DNA from: Phorcus lineatus
Lineage: Eukaryota > Mollusca > Gastropoda > Trochida > Trochidae
Direction: 5' to 3'
DNA: 64,000 bases
Assembly: GCA_921293015.1 (NCBI GenBank)
Contig: OV121086.1
Coordinates: forward strand, 47,075,402 to 47,139,401
Shown here: positions 28,601 to 38,593 of the stretch, in pieces
Layout: each line of letters starts with the position of its first letter
Position numbering within the stretch: the stretch's first letter is position 1
Made by a program: the position numbers and the translations under genes
The notes under the pieces: generated by a model
The model's database searches: none
What the model was told of the DNA's origin: nothing
Seen by the model: only the letters and a program-made list of their open reading frames with translations

Positions 28601-31600
28601 TCTGCGATAGCGGTGATATTACCAGACTTTTTGAAAAAGGATCATTTGGTAGAGGTAAGGTGAGGTGAGGTGAAGTGATTTGGGGTTCAACACGCTCAGA
28701 GTATTTCATGGCTGCTAGTATTATTGCAGGGAGAAAGTCCGCAACACTATTTTGGCTATGCATTGCAGTGAGACCTGCGAGCATTGGCTTGAATTGGGGA
28801 ACAATGGGTGGTACTAAGCTGAAATTCAGTGTAGTATAGCACCCAAACTTTACTGCATGTACTGCAGACAAAGTTATCAAACACCTGGCGGGAATTCGAA
28901 CCAAGGACCTCTTGTCCCGAAGCCGAATGTGCTTACCATGCACGTTCCCGCCCGAGGATCATTTGGACAGATCATATTAGTAATGATAGGTGTCATAAGA
29001 AGAAGATCAATTTACTTGTCAGATGGAATGAGATCCCCTTCCGGTGGAGGAGGTTTCCGAACTTGGTTCATCACCGGTTCCACTTTCTTGCCACTGATTG
29101 GTGTAAAACCGTTCCTCTTTTCTCCGTTGACCATATTTGGCACTGCTGGTTGAACAGGACTAGCTTTGTATGGTTTACCTTCCAGCATGCAGACAATCTG
29201 AAACATCAGCAAAGAACAATTATCATACCGTCTTAGTCAATTTCAGAAAAAGTGACAGCATTTATTGCAAAATGTCAGTCATTTTGCCATATCCTCTTTG
29301 TTAATATGGTCTATACCCAAACTCGCTAGAACAACTAAATTTACTTATTTCTTTATCTTGAGAAAGTAGAAATGGAAACAGCAAAAATAAATGTAGGAAG
29401 AAATTGAAAACCCCAAAAGGAAACACAAATGACAACAGTTTCATATAGCAAGTTTTAATAAACTAGGCCTTAAAGTATCTGAGTTCCTGTTCAGAACAGA
29501 AATTTTAAGTTGTGATTCCATGGAAACAGCAAAACTAAATGTAAGAAGAAGTTAAAAAAACCGAAAGGTACCACTACACATTATGATTGTTCCATGTAAC
29601 AAGTCTCAATGAGCAAGGCCTTATAGTTTATGAGCTCCAGTCTGGAAACTAAGTCATAAGTAATAATATATAAAGATTATTATAAAATTCTGGAGAAGTC
29701 AAGAACTTAAAAGGAACAATTCAACATGCTGATTGTCCTACATACCAAGATTCAATGAGATAGGACTTATAGTTATTTTAGTCCTGGTTTGTAAACAAAA
29801 TTCTGAGTAATGTTTCTTTGGAAACGCCCAAAAATAAATGTAGGTAGTTGAAAACCCCAAAAGGGGCGATTGATGATTGTTCCATACATCAAGTTTCAAT
29901 GAGCTAGGCTTCATGTTTTTTTACCTCTGGAAAGAACAGGTTCACGGACGGAGGTCATTTCTATATCCCCTGAAAACTTTTTTGAACGTGGTTAATAACC
30001 TTTCTTTTTCTAAGTAGAACTTGTCCTAAATGAAAAATCTATTTTATTGATAATGGTTTACTAAACTTATTTGATTATTAATTGTACCTCCTCATGCTGT
30101 GCATCTCTTGCATTGTCGATTGCTCTGAGACCGTCAGTGTGTTTGAGATCAGGGTTAGCTCCCTTGTCCAGGAGCAACCTCACTATCGGTGTGAAACCTT
30201 TCGAACATGCCCATGATAATGCCTAAAAAGCAAAATAAAGAGATAATGACTTTCAGAAACACTTTTGCCAGACTAAACTGATACAATATCTTTAGACATT
30301 TCAACACACTAAAATGTGTTAATGATGGTTTCTTTATGATAAGTGACAACTGTAACTTACTGTCCATCCATTTGTGTCCTGTTTATTGAATTCCGCCCCC
30401 ACCTCCAGTAAGTACTCTACCACATTCACATGGTCCTTACAAACAGCACTGATGAGTGGTGAAGAGTGGTACCTGAAAGATATGATAACGCTTCTTAGAG
30501 TGGTACCTGAAAGATATGATAATGCCTCTTGGAGTGGTACATGAAGCATATGATAATGCTTCTTAGAATGGTACCTGAAACATATGATAATGCTTCTTAG
30601 AGTGCCTTATATACAGCTTCATTGCTGCCCACTGGGTCTTACACTAGCATACCATATTAACATCCACTATGTAAATGATTATGTGCCATGAGCATGCATT
30701 AGTGGGTGGACACTGGCACTATACAAATAGCCATCATCATCAACATTCAACTGGTCCTGCCACTGATATGTGTATTGCTTCATCATCCAGAGAGAGTAGC
30801 AAACCACAGCTGGATTTACTGGGTCATGGTCCATATTTTTGTACAAGCAGACATTATGTAGCTGTACTTGTAATCAAATGTTTGTGCATGTTCTTTTGGG
30901 AAAAAAAATGGTCATTTACCAAACATTCTTGGGCCCTTTTTTTACTCCACATGAGTGGTTATGACAACAGAAGGAGTCTACACAAGTTTACAGACTTTTC
31001 TCCATTACTTACTTTATCCTTGCTATCCTCTTAAAAGGCAAAGGGAGAGAACTCACCTGTCCCTAACATTGCAGTCTGCCCCTGCTTTGATGAGAATTTT
31101 GACACACTCCAACACAGAACCATTTTTGTCTCGAGTGGATGAACAAGCTGCCATTAGAACTGTGTAGAAATCTGGAACCAAATAAAATAGTTGAATATGG
31201 TTTCTATTGAAGACAGCTGGAGACAGCAGCAAAAGTCACGATCCGATCAAACAGAAAACTAAGGGTGACATGGTGTTCTTAATATTTGTCACTGAAAAAC
31301 AAAATGGTAATTCATGAATTATCAGCCTCTTTTAAGTTCATTCTAAGATTGAGAAAATTCATCACAGAACCATTATTCATATCTTACCTTCACCAAAATG
31401 TCACAACAGGTCAACTTGGTTGGAAACGAAACAATAAAATCACATATAAACGAAAACTTGAACTGAATGTTTCTTCATTTTTGTCACAAATATTTTTTTA
31501 ATGATAATTATAATTATTTGAAATATGTCGTGGGTTTTATCACTCAAAGGTACACAGAGTATATTTCATAATATTTTGATGTTGTTAAAGCCAAAATACC

Positions 31601-34600
31601 ATTTTTCCTGCGTTAAGATCAAATCATACAATAAAACTTGCACTTTCACCACTTAAATGCCGAAGTTATGATATTTACAGGTTTTCAATCATAATAAAAA
31701 AAAACTGCCATATATTTGCTACCAGGTTAAAATTCTACGTTCCATTTGCTTGTAAACTTCTTATGTGATACACTTAACACTAACAAAACCTTGAGCTGTT
31801 TATTGTGACTATACTGAACTTATAAGCAGAAATATGGTAATTTGGATACATCCAGTATTTCATGATATAAGAACACCACTTAAAAAGTTTGACACAAATT
31901 GACTCAAACAACATACTCAATTCCCCTTTCAAGGATTTCTATTAATTTAATGAAAGATGAAAATATAGACAGGTTTTAGAACATTCTTTTGGTCGAAGTC
32001 TAAGGTCTAAATGACATTCATATTTATTTTTATCTAATAAATGGTGATTGATTTCATTCATACATTTTACATGTACACAGAAGGATATCTATCATCATCT
32101 CAAAGATAGCAATGAAGGTTCTGAGCCTGGGACAAACACAATCATTCAAATAAAATTTGACATTTGATTTACTACAAATTCTTATGCCTTATTTTTTCCT
32201 GAAATTCACCGACCTTTATGGAAGTTGACATCAGCTCCATTCTCCACCAGGAACTGGACGAGGCCAGGGTTGGAGCAGTTAGCTGCGTACATCAGGGCTG
32301 TCCATCCACATCGCAGCACCTCGTCTACCTTCACACCTGTACAGGTGAAATCTCGTTAACATAACATTGTCAATTATCAGTGTTTTGTGTAACATGTCTT
32401 AACATTTACAATAATCTTACAAACAATAAATCAAATTTTTCCAGTTACATTTTTGGGACGAGAGAGACTCCGAGGGTGTGGGTTCCAAAAATGCAGATAG
32501 TGCATTCCCAAATATAACAATGTTCTATTTTTTGGGTTCTGAAGAATTTGATATTATAATTATTTTATATATTATTTTATATCTATGTTCAGGTGTATCA
32601 AAGTGTGCTAAAGCCAGGTATGAGGAACCATATCTTATTTTGTCATCATATCTTAAGTTTTTATGGAGAATTATGATTGTTGACACAAAAAACCTGTGAA
32701 GGATTTTGCATGTTTATTTCATGAGTAATCTGAATATTTTCAAACATGTGACTGACCTTTATTTGCAAAATATTCAGTTTCCTAGAAAATGTTTGCATTG
32801 TTTGGGGTGATGGTATGTGACTTGTAGGGACAGCTATAATCTGCTTAGTGAATTGCATTGTAATATGCAGAGTTTTACTACAAACCGAAAAGTTTAAAAT
32901 GTTGGATAAATGCAATGTACACACTTCCAAGACACAAGTCCATAGGTGACACAAGTAGGGGAATAATAACATTGCACTGGCTGTGGGCTAATAAAGAATA
33001 TGGAACTGTAACCATGGTAAATGTCTCTCTCACAGAGGGATGTCACACTTAAATCGTAGATGCCTTCTTTAATACCTTGTTGAAGACAACTCTGAACTAC
33101 ATCCTTGTTCCCTCTCATGGCGGCCATGCGTAGATCATCGGCCGAATGTCCCTGCACAGCTGCTGGTTTGTACTCTCCAAATCCATTTTGAAAAGGTTTC
33201 TGCAAAGTTAAGAGAGATATTCTTCTCACTTCTGCTAAATTGATAAGTGACAATACATTTCTTGTTCAACAAAGCACTGCAGAAATATAAAGAATTTTAC
33301 AGCTATGCCAATATTTGTTGTTGCATTGTGTCTCAGGGTAAAACATATACACTCTTGCTCCATTCTAATATGAGTGGAGCGAGAGCAGATACGTTCTACC
33401 CTGAGATAGGATGATGTAGTTGCTGTTTTCTCTGAGTAATTTCTTCATGTCTCATAAAAATTATTGCCATTACATCAAACTTAGTTGGTCGTTCTTGTTG
33501 ACCATAACCCAATGTGACAGTTACCCACTAATCACCATAGTCCATTTCAGTCTATTAACAATTTTTGCTATTGTGATGTAATACCTCACAGACATGTGTA
33601 GACAGTCAAATGTATTCTAGCCTTTCAATCATTGATTTTCATTTATGTAGTTAGGTTGAAAAAGTTTAACACAGTGGAACTCTGTTAAAAGGCAAATTTC
33701 TGCTAACATTTTTAATACAAATTGGGAAGGACTTGTATCCCAAAACTTTTTTTTTACCAAGGATATAGCTGTTTACAACTTACTAGATTTTTTGCTAATG
33801 ATCTGTATTTCTATCCTTGGCTTACAACTGACACACATAAAAAAGAAAGTCATGTGAAAATGCTGTTAAAAAAATTCATGTATGTATAATCAGTATCACT
33901 TAGTTCACTATCACAGAAAAAAATCAAAATCATATTATATTTATTTTCATTAAAGCATGACAAAAGATTTTATGTTATATCTCGATTCATATCAGTAGCA
34001 CACATCTCAAATTCCATACATAACATCAGACCATTTGTCAAAAATTACTCATGTGGTAGCCTAACTTCCTGCCATATTTGTTTTCTTTTAGACGGACAGC
34101 AATCATAAACTTTAACAGATCAACCAAAGAATGACTCAAAATCATTTCGCCATTTTTTGATCCAACAATGCAATGCTCGGTAAGTCATAAAAAACTTGAG
34201 TGTGAAGAGCAAATTCAGCACTTACAAAGTATCATTAAAAATATTTGTTTCCATCAGGAATATAATAACATCTAAACATTGAATGATTGACAAATGAACA
34301 TTGCTATAATAACAATTAGCGCCCAAAATTTGGTTTATCTATAAAGATACATTTTCCAGTAAGCAACTTAAGTTTTGAATTACCAGACGCGCATTGCATT
34401 GTGGGATGAAAACATGGCTGAATTTTGAGCCAAAGTGAAGGATATATTTTTTAGTGCTTCGGTTGGCTAAACAAAAGCAGATATGCTGAACATAATCACA
34501 TGACATTGTTGACAAATTATTAAACTAATGATTTAAGATAAGTTTATAAATCGTCATTGATTTAGAAGTCTATATTGTTCTGAGGCTGATAGAGTTTGAA

Positions 34601-35020
34601 TTTGCACCATGAAAGTAGTTAAAGTAGCATTCATCGGTTAAACGTAAGTGTTGAATGATCAACATCCGATAAATGAGGCCTACCACTACACTTTTGAACA
34701 TTGTTCAACTTATTTCAACTGTTCATAATAATTTCATGTGGGGTCTCTCAACGATGAAATGAAGAAATAAATACTTATTCTATGAAGAGTTATCTCCCGT
34801 GCCCATACCCATAACCTAAGACCGGTGTATTTGCTTCACTATGATGAAAAATATAAGGAGTGTCATTCAATAATTTTACTTGTTTCCTGTCATTAGGTGT
34901 TGTCTTTTTAACTGGACCCAGGATTTTCGGTTTTTCATCAGTTAGAATCTCTTCATTCCCAAGCATAAAGTCATCTTCGTCAAAATCTTCCTCGTCGCCT
35001 CCAGCTCTGAAGGTCGCCAT
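19661..35020 (-). CDS. ASZ1: ASZ1/GASZ: ankyrin-repeat, SAM and leucine-zipper protein of the piRNA pathway
   Basis: Twelve coding exons join in frame (minus strand): about 34880-35020, 33076-33199, 32214-32336, 31057-31171, 30361-30472, 30088-30222, 29016-29197, 26786-26921, 26127-26242, 25136-25256, 21199-21303, 19661-19846; about 531 residues (human 475). Seen: an acidic N-terminus (MATFRAGGDEEDFDEDDF), about five ankyrin repeats in exons 2-6 (for example GWTALMYAA, SPLISAVCKDHVNVVEYLL), a linker in exon 7, a SAM domain in exons 8-9 (LEVFLYGLELGKLIPLF ... GIRKKILDAIEIV), a heptad-leucine segment in exon 11 and a C-terminal membrane anchor at about residues 497-515 (LFKLVAASFVVTTVAVTWF). 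This domain order is diagnostic of GASZ, known in mammals as a scaffold anchored in germ-cell mitochondria, in the intermitochondrial cement, for piRNA biogenesis. The end of exon 1 is uncertain: exon 2 needs a phase-0 donor, and CAA|GTAAAA at 34880 is the best one. The start is the only ATG in the acidic exon and lies 203 bp from the NDUFA12 start. Confidence 0.93.
22694..23198 (+). mobile_element. Repeat element with GAGCCACTGGCTC start and inverted ends
   Basis: Opens with the palindrome GAGCCACTGGCTC followed by GTAGCTCATCTGACC and closes with CCAGATGAGCTAT, so the subterminal sequences are inverted copies. Inside, two similar segments (TTTTAGGGTGTGGCCC... and TTTTAGGGCGTGGCCC...) suggest a short internal tandem repeat, and GGACGGACAG lies near the right end. 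Lies in ASZ1 intron 10. Such ends are frequent in bivalve repeats (recollection). Confidence 0.55.
23451..24240 (+). repeat. Tandem array of about 145-bp units with right flank (pearl-like), copy 1
   Basis: Five diverged units start near 23451, 23598, 23751, 23894 and 24031. Each runs ATGGAAAC.GCCAAA, a GTTGAAAACCCC block, AAAAGGCACCA, and CAATGAGCTAGG..TTAT. A non-repeated tail follows (24179-24240: GGACGGATTGACTGACAGAG, then GGTCATTTCTACATCCGCC and a final GGTGGTGATAA). The same units and tail recur at 29.4-30.0 kb. Lies in ASZ1 intron 10, antisense to the gene's exons. Confidence 0.8.
25963..26104 (+). repeat. Short tandem repeat, about 31-33-bp unit
   Basis: Four to five copies of a unit AACAGCTCAATTAGTAAATC followed by TTGAAATAGGT, one of them internally rearranged. 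It ends 23 bp from ASZ1 exon 9, on the donor side. Confidence 0.8.
26277..26517. mobile_element. hAT-like MITE rich in GATACGTATC motifs
   Basis: Ends TAGAGGTGTGA and (reverse complement) TAGAGCTGTGA, and the sequence inside both ends is made of ATGATACGTATCACGATAT-like repeats in inverted order. About 241 bp, non-coding, in ASZ1 intron 8. Similar ends occur in hAT-derived MITEs, but no exact 8-bp duplication remains. Confidence 0.55.
27066..27391 (+). mobile_element. tRNA-derived SINE, near full length
   Basis: A tRNA-like head has an A box (TGTAGTGGTCAGCGC) and a perfect B box (GAGTTCGAATCC), followed by a body with TTGTGTCCTTGCGCAAGTCA and GTACCTGAATG, and a 3' end reading GACTATAGCGCACAATAAG then (ATT)n. 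A second copy of the same family lies at 41717. In ASZ1 intron 7. Confidence 0.85.
27476..28484. mobile_element. TTAA-type DNA transposon derivative, about 1 kb
   Basis: Both ends read TTAAAGGGCCA..., continuing as AGTATGTT on each side (left 27476-27508; right, inverted, about 28452-28484). TTAA at the extreme ends fits the target duplication of piggyBac or Kolobok elements. No transposase frame is visible inside. In ASZ1 intron 7. Confidence 0.65.
28655..28953 (-). mobile_element. Second tRNA-derived SINE family, copy 1
   Basis: Read on the minus strand it begins with a tRNA-like head that has a B box GGTTCGAATTC (28891-28901) and then a body shared with sequence at 63290-63465 (ACCATGGG/ACAATGGG...CTGAAATT.GTGTAG...CTTTACTGCATG on the plus strand). 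It lies next to ASZ1 exon 7. A long minus-strand open frame over it is fortuitous. Confidence 0.65.
29370..29996 (+). repeat. Tandem array of about 145-bp units with right flank (pearl-like), copy 2
   Basis: Four diverged units start near 29370, 29515, about 29665 and 29812. They belong to the family at 23.4-24.2 kb and end in the same flank (29944-29996: CACGGACGGAGGTCATTTC, then CTATATCCCC and a GTGGTTAATAA end). In ASZ1 intron 6, same orientation as copy 1. Confidence 0.8.
30463..30606 (+). repeat. 34-bp tandem repeat that duplicates the ASZ1 exon 5 splice acceptor
   Basis: Four consecutive 34-bp units (30463, 30497, 30531, 30565) and a partial fifth. The first spans the intron/exon boundary of ASZ1 exon 5 (exon start 30472), so the minus strand carries TTTCAG|GTACC in three of four units. 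The third unit has lost the AG. Confidence 0.9.
30606..30755 (+). mobile_element. Decayed SINE 3' end
   Basis: GGCACTATACAAATAGCCAT followed by CATCATC resembles the 3' end of the SINE at 27066. The upstream body is too diverged for certainty. Confidence 0.3.
33331..33406. mobile_element. Small foldback (MITE-like) hairpin
   Basis: Two 31-nt arms (33331-33361, 33376-33406) are reverse complements at 25 of 31 positions around a 14-nt loop. Both begin TCTCAGGGTA. In ASZ1 intron 1. Confidence 0.6.
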
Positions 35021-35223
35021 TTTCGCTGAAGTGTAGGAACGGAGTCACTAATATGAAAATAGAAATCTATTGAGATTATAAAACGTTTTGTTCCATATTA
35101 TTTTATCAAGTTCGAAGGGGGAGAAAGCCAAATCTCTTTTTAAAACTTTGATTTAAAGAAATTGTTATAGATATACCCATTCAAATTACGCAGATTACTT
35201 CACTGCGAAACTACAGATCCAAG
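35021..35223. promoter_or_regulatory. Shared promoter region between ASZ1 and NDUFA12
   Basis: Only 203 bp separate the two divergent start codons, so both 5' leaders and core promoters must lie here or overlap the first exons. No TATA box is evident at a convincing distance from either start. The ASZ1 start itself sits in an AAAATGGCG context resembling a YY1 site, common in TATA-less promoters. Bidirectional activity is inferred from geometry. Confidence 0.7.
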
Positions 35224-36829
35224 ATGTCTCGTTACTTGGAGAAGTTGTCGAGACTCCGCACTATAATTAAGGAAAATGGGGGTCTTGTAGGATCATACAT
35301 GAAATTCTATAGGTATGAAGATTCTGACAACATTGTCTATTGCTTACCTTACTGAATCAACTTAATTGCAAACATAGAATAAGCTGTTGAAGTGTAACCT
35401 TTTTGTAACCTTGATTGTTATTGAATAAAGTCTCCTAATTTCGTTGTACCGTTATCCGTCTGTAATGCAAACATTATGTAGAACATGCTTTTGAGACAGA
35501 TGCAAAAACTGTGTTCCTAGCTAACACGTTTTGAATACAAAAAACATTGTCTAGAATCTACACGAAAACTTTATTATATCCAAATAATATTCTTAATGAT
35601 ACAGGATTTAACCAAATGTATTCATTGAATTTGTTATCTGCAGGTTCTCTTTAATGATCCTCATGTGTTCATTGTTAGTATCCGTGTGAGATATAATAAC
35701 GAATTGTGATATTTGTTGCTTGTTAAACAATAATATTCTCATGTCATTATTTTTTCACAGAAATGATGAGCTAAAAACTGGCACTCTTGTTGGAGAAGAT
35801 AAATTTGGAAACAAGTATTATGAAAATAAGATGTATTTCATGGGTAAGTACAACATTTTGATCTTAAAATAGTTCTGATTTATTAATCTAAGATAGAAGG
35901 AGTATCTTTCACACCTTAACATGTCTAGTTGGTCCAAAGTGCAATGTTTTGTAGTAAGATTGTATCAAATGTTACATTTACAAAAAATACACCGCGATGC
36001 AAAGGTTGCATTTACAAAATAGGGTGTGTCCTCAAAATGATTAAATCCAAAGTGATGCTGTCTTATTGGCAGTAGACCAACCGTTACCAATCACATGAAT
36101 TGTTGCAAAAATCACTTTTCTTTTTCTGAGAGCTCCAATTTTTTACTGTAAGCTTAGCAAGCCAAAACGAGGAGTGTAACACAGTTTGGTATAAAGTTTT
36201 TGGCCTTGGTGTATCAGTTTTATTTAGGAGTGTTTGTTAGCAAGTCTACAAACATCAGGTGACATTGAATGTTACAGAACATTTGGATAGTTTTCATATT
36301 AAAACATTATAAAAGTGTAGTTACTGAATCTTGTGTATATGGTTTGATGATATGTACCCCCTTATTTCAGGGAGGAGTCGCTGGGTAGAGTACAGTCCGG
36401 CTGTCAACATGGACTATGACGCAAGTCAGATACCAGCTGAATGGTGAGATGCTGCTTTGTTTTCCATGACACTATTGTGTGCAGATTACACAATTTCTTG
36501 TATTGTTCAACTTCATATAACAAGGTGAAAGGTCTCAGTTATTATTAGAATATTCTGAAAATGATGATCTTTAACCAACATTAGCTATTATCTCCGCATG
36601 CTTTCAGCAGTTAGCATAATCTAAATATTCACTCAAATTGTAAAACTTCTCCCGGTCCAGGCACAGATGGATGCACTATATCGGCGATGAGTCTCCAGTT
36701 TCCAAGCCCCCTGAGAAGAAACCTTGGATTGCAGATCACACAGAGAACCTGTCAGCTACATCTGGCGAGTACGTCCCCTACAGTACCACCAAGCCCAAGA
36801 TCGAGGCCTGGGTGCCGCCCAAGAACTGA
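35224..36829 (+). CDS. NDUFA12: NDUFA12 (B17.2) accessory subunit of mitochondrial complex I
   Basis: Four exons with consensus splice sites give a 137-residue protein (human 145): 35224-35312, 35761-35843, 36371-36443 and 36661-36829. The protein begins MSRYLEKLSRLRTIIKENGG and contains the family core GTLVGEDKFGNKYYE, then AEWHRWMHYIGDE and the C-terminal EYVPYSTTKPKIEAWVPP; all align by eye with vertebrate NDUFA12. The subunit sits on the matrix side of NADH:ubiquinone oxidoreductase and supports assembly and stability of the peripheral arm; it has no catalytic residues. Intron phases are 2, 1 and 2. The start follows a short 5' leader, and an AATAAA lies about 105 bp past the stop. Single copy here, divergent from ASZ1 and convergent with ALG12. 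Confidence 0.96.
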
Positions 36830-36932
36830 CTGTGTAAATCTGTGTAAAATGTGTGTACAAGCTGTGTCTTCACACTCATGGCTTGGGCAGAGAGACTCTT
36901 GGAGTGTGTTTCGGTATCATGTATTATAGGAT

Positions 36933-36938
36933 AATAAA
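36933..36938 (+). terminator. Poly(A) signal of NDUFA12
   Basis: AATAAA about 105 bp after the NDUFA12 stop codon, on the coding strand; followed by T-rich sequence. Confidence 0.6.
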
Positions 36939-36939
36939 T

Positions 36940-38530
36940 ATTGTTATAAAAAATGAGATTTGTTTCATGTTATCAAGTGGATATATTTTAATGTTGTTGC
37001 ATATGAGTTTCATACTTCTTTTCCCAAATTTGGCTTACTTGATGAATATACTTCTGTATGATGAAAATGGTTATTCATCAGAGAAACCAGGAAAAACAAA
37101 CTGCACAAAGCGTGTTCAAGATTTATTCCACATTCTTCTTATCTGTGACAAATGGAAGGAAATCAAAAGAAGAAAACTGACAATGTAATATTATTGCACA
37201 TACACATCATATTATTCTTTAGACAAAGCTGTAAATGGGTATTTATGCTGGTACATTCATTTTTGCTGCAAATATTTTGTAAAGAACTAACAAGACATAC
37301 AAGTTTGTGAACATGCATTAAGCTATGACATGTTTAACGATATGGCACTTGACGGACAAGAAGCATCTACTAGGCATCTGTTTTTACAGACCAATATGTT
37401 ATATGCTTTATCTTTGAAGATTATACATACAGACATAAAATCTGTAAATCTTTCATATATTTTATTAAAATGTTCCAATGCTTACTTTTGCCAATAATAA
37501 ATATTGTTTAGTATGAAGAAGAACTATTGATTTAAATGTTTAAGTTTCTAATGGCGGGAGGAGGGAGCTTATTACCCAGATTACAGCAACACACTTCATA
37601 TATTTTAATTTTATGCAAAATTTATTGTTACGTTGTATCATGGAACACACATGTTTATTCTTAGCAATATCTAATAAACCAGTGATAATAAGACTTCTGT
37701 TCCTTAACAATTGGGTTGTTGACAATGCCTTAAGAGAGATGCCGTTGCTTTCTTATGTAGGCATTTTATAGCACTGCTGACAATTAAAGCGAACGGTTGA
37801 GGCTAGCGGTTATCAATAACACTAGCAATACCATATCTTTTGAAACGTCAGAGGATCCGAGGAAGTTTGCTAATACAGAGTAAGTGAATCTAGTAAAAAA
37901 TGGTTATTTTCAGTTGAATCATTTTAAGTAACTACTGGTGAAGTGAAGTATGAGATCAAAATATCAAAGAGACACCCCGTGACTTTTATGGTGTTTCATC
38001 TGGCTCTCATACGTGTCGAAATACCAATTAAAACAAGATTCATTCAAACATTTGAGATATTCATTTAAAATGATATAATTATAAAATTATCTTCTCAAGC
38101 CGAATTCATATGTACCACTTACATGAATACTAGTTCTATGACCTTTGAAACCATATTAAATTTTAGCCGTAACCTTTTTTCCCTGTGGGTAAGTTTCCAA
38201 AATTATGTTTGATTAATTGACGAGCATCATTGTCTGGTTTTCAATCATAATTGTTCCCGGTTTGGTATTGTCACTCTAATTGGATTAATATTAAATAGAT
38301 TCCTTTCACCAACAATCAGTAACTCTCAACACCATGAATAAAGTTTGGCATATGTGGCTCCAAAAACTCAGATTTTGTCTTTGATATAAGCCATAAAAGA
38401 AATCTTCAGTCATGACCTAACATGACCGTATGATATGATAAAGTATTCCTTATCATTTTTAGAAAGTTTTGTATTTTTCATGACAAGTTCATTTGAAATG
38501 ACATTAAGAATATTTTAAATAGTTTAAAGA
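36940..38530. other. Spacer between convergent NDUFA12 and ALG12
   Basis: About 1.6 kb of AT-rich sequence between the two poly(A) signals. The 111-codon frame over 36853-37188 overlaps the NDUFA12 3' UTR and has no homology I recognise. No RNA gene or repeat was identified. Confidence 0.5.
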
Positions 38531-38534
38531 AATC

Positions 38535-38540
38535 TTTATT
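38535..38540 (-). terminator. Poly(A) signal of ALG12
   Basis: AATAAA on the minus strand about 55 bp past the ALG12 stop codon. Confidence 0.5.
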
Positions 38541-38593
38541 AGCATGAGTGTAAATACTGATGATAAATTTGATGTATTAGACACAAACTGACG

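Noticed and set aside
28500-28943. 147-codon minus-strand open frame
   Set aside because: It overlies a tRNA-derived SINE and part of the TTAA element boundary region and has no protein family character.
30675-31034. 119-codon plus-strand frame
   Set aside because: Low-complexity composition, no splice context, and it overlaps an intronic repeat and lies antisense to ASZ1.
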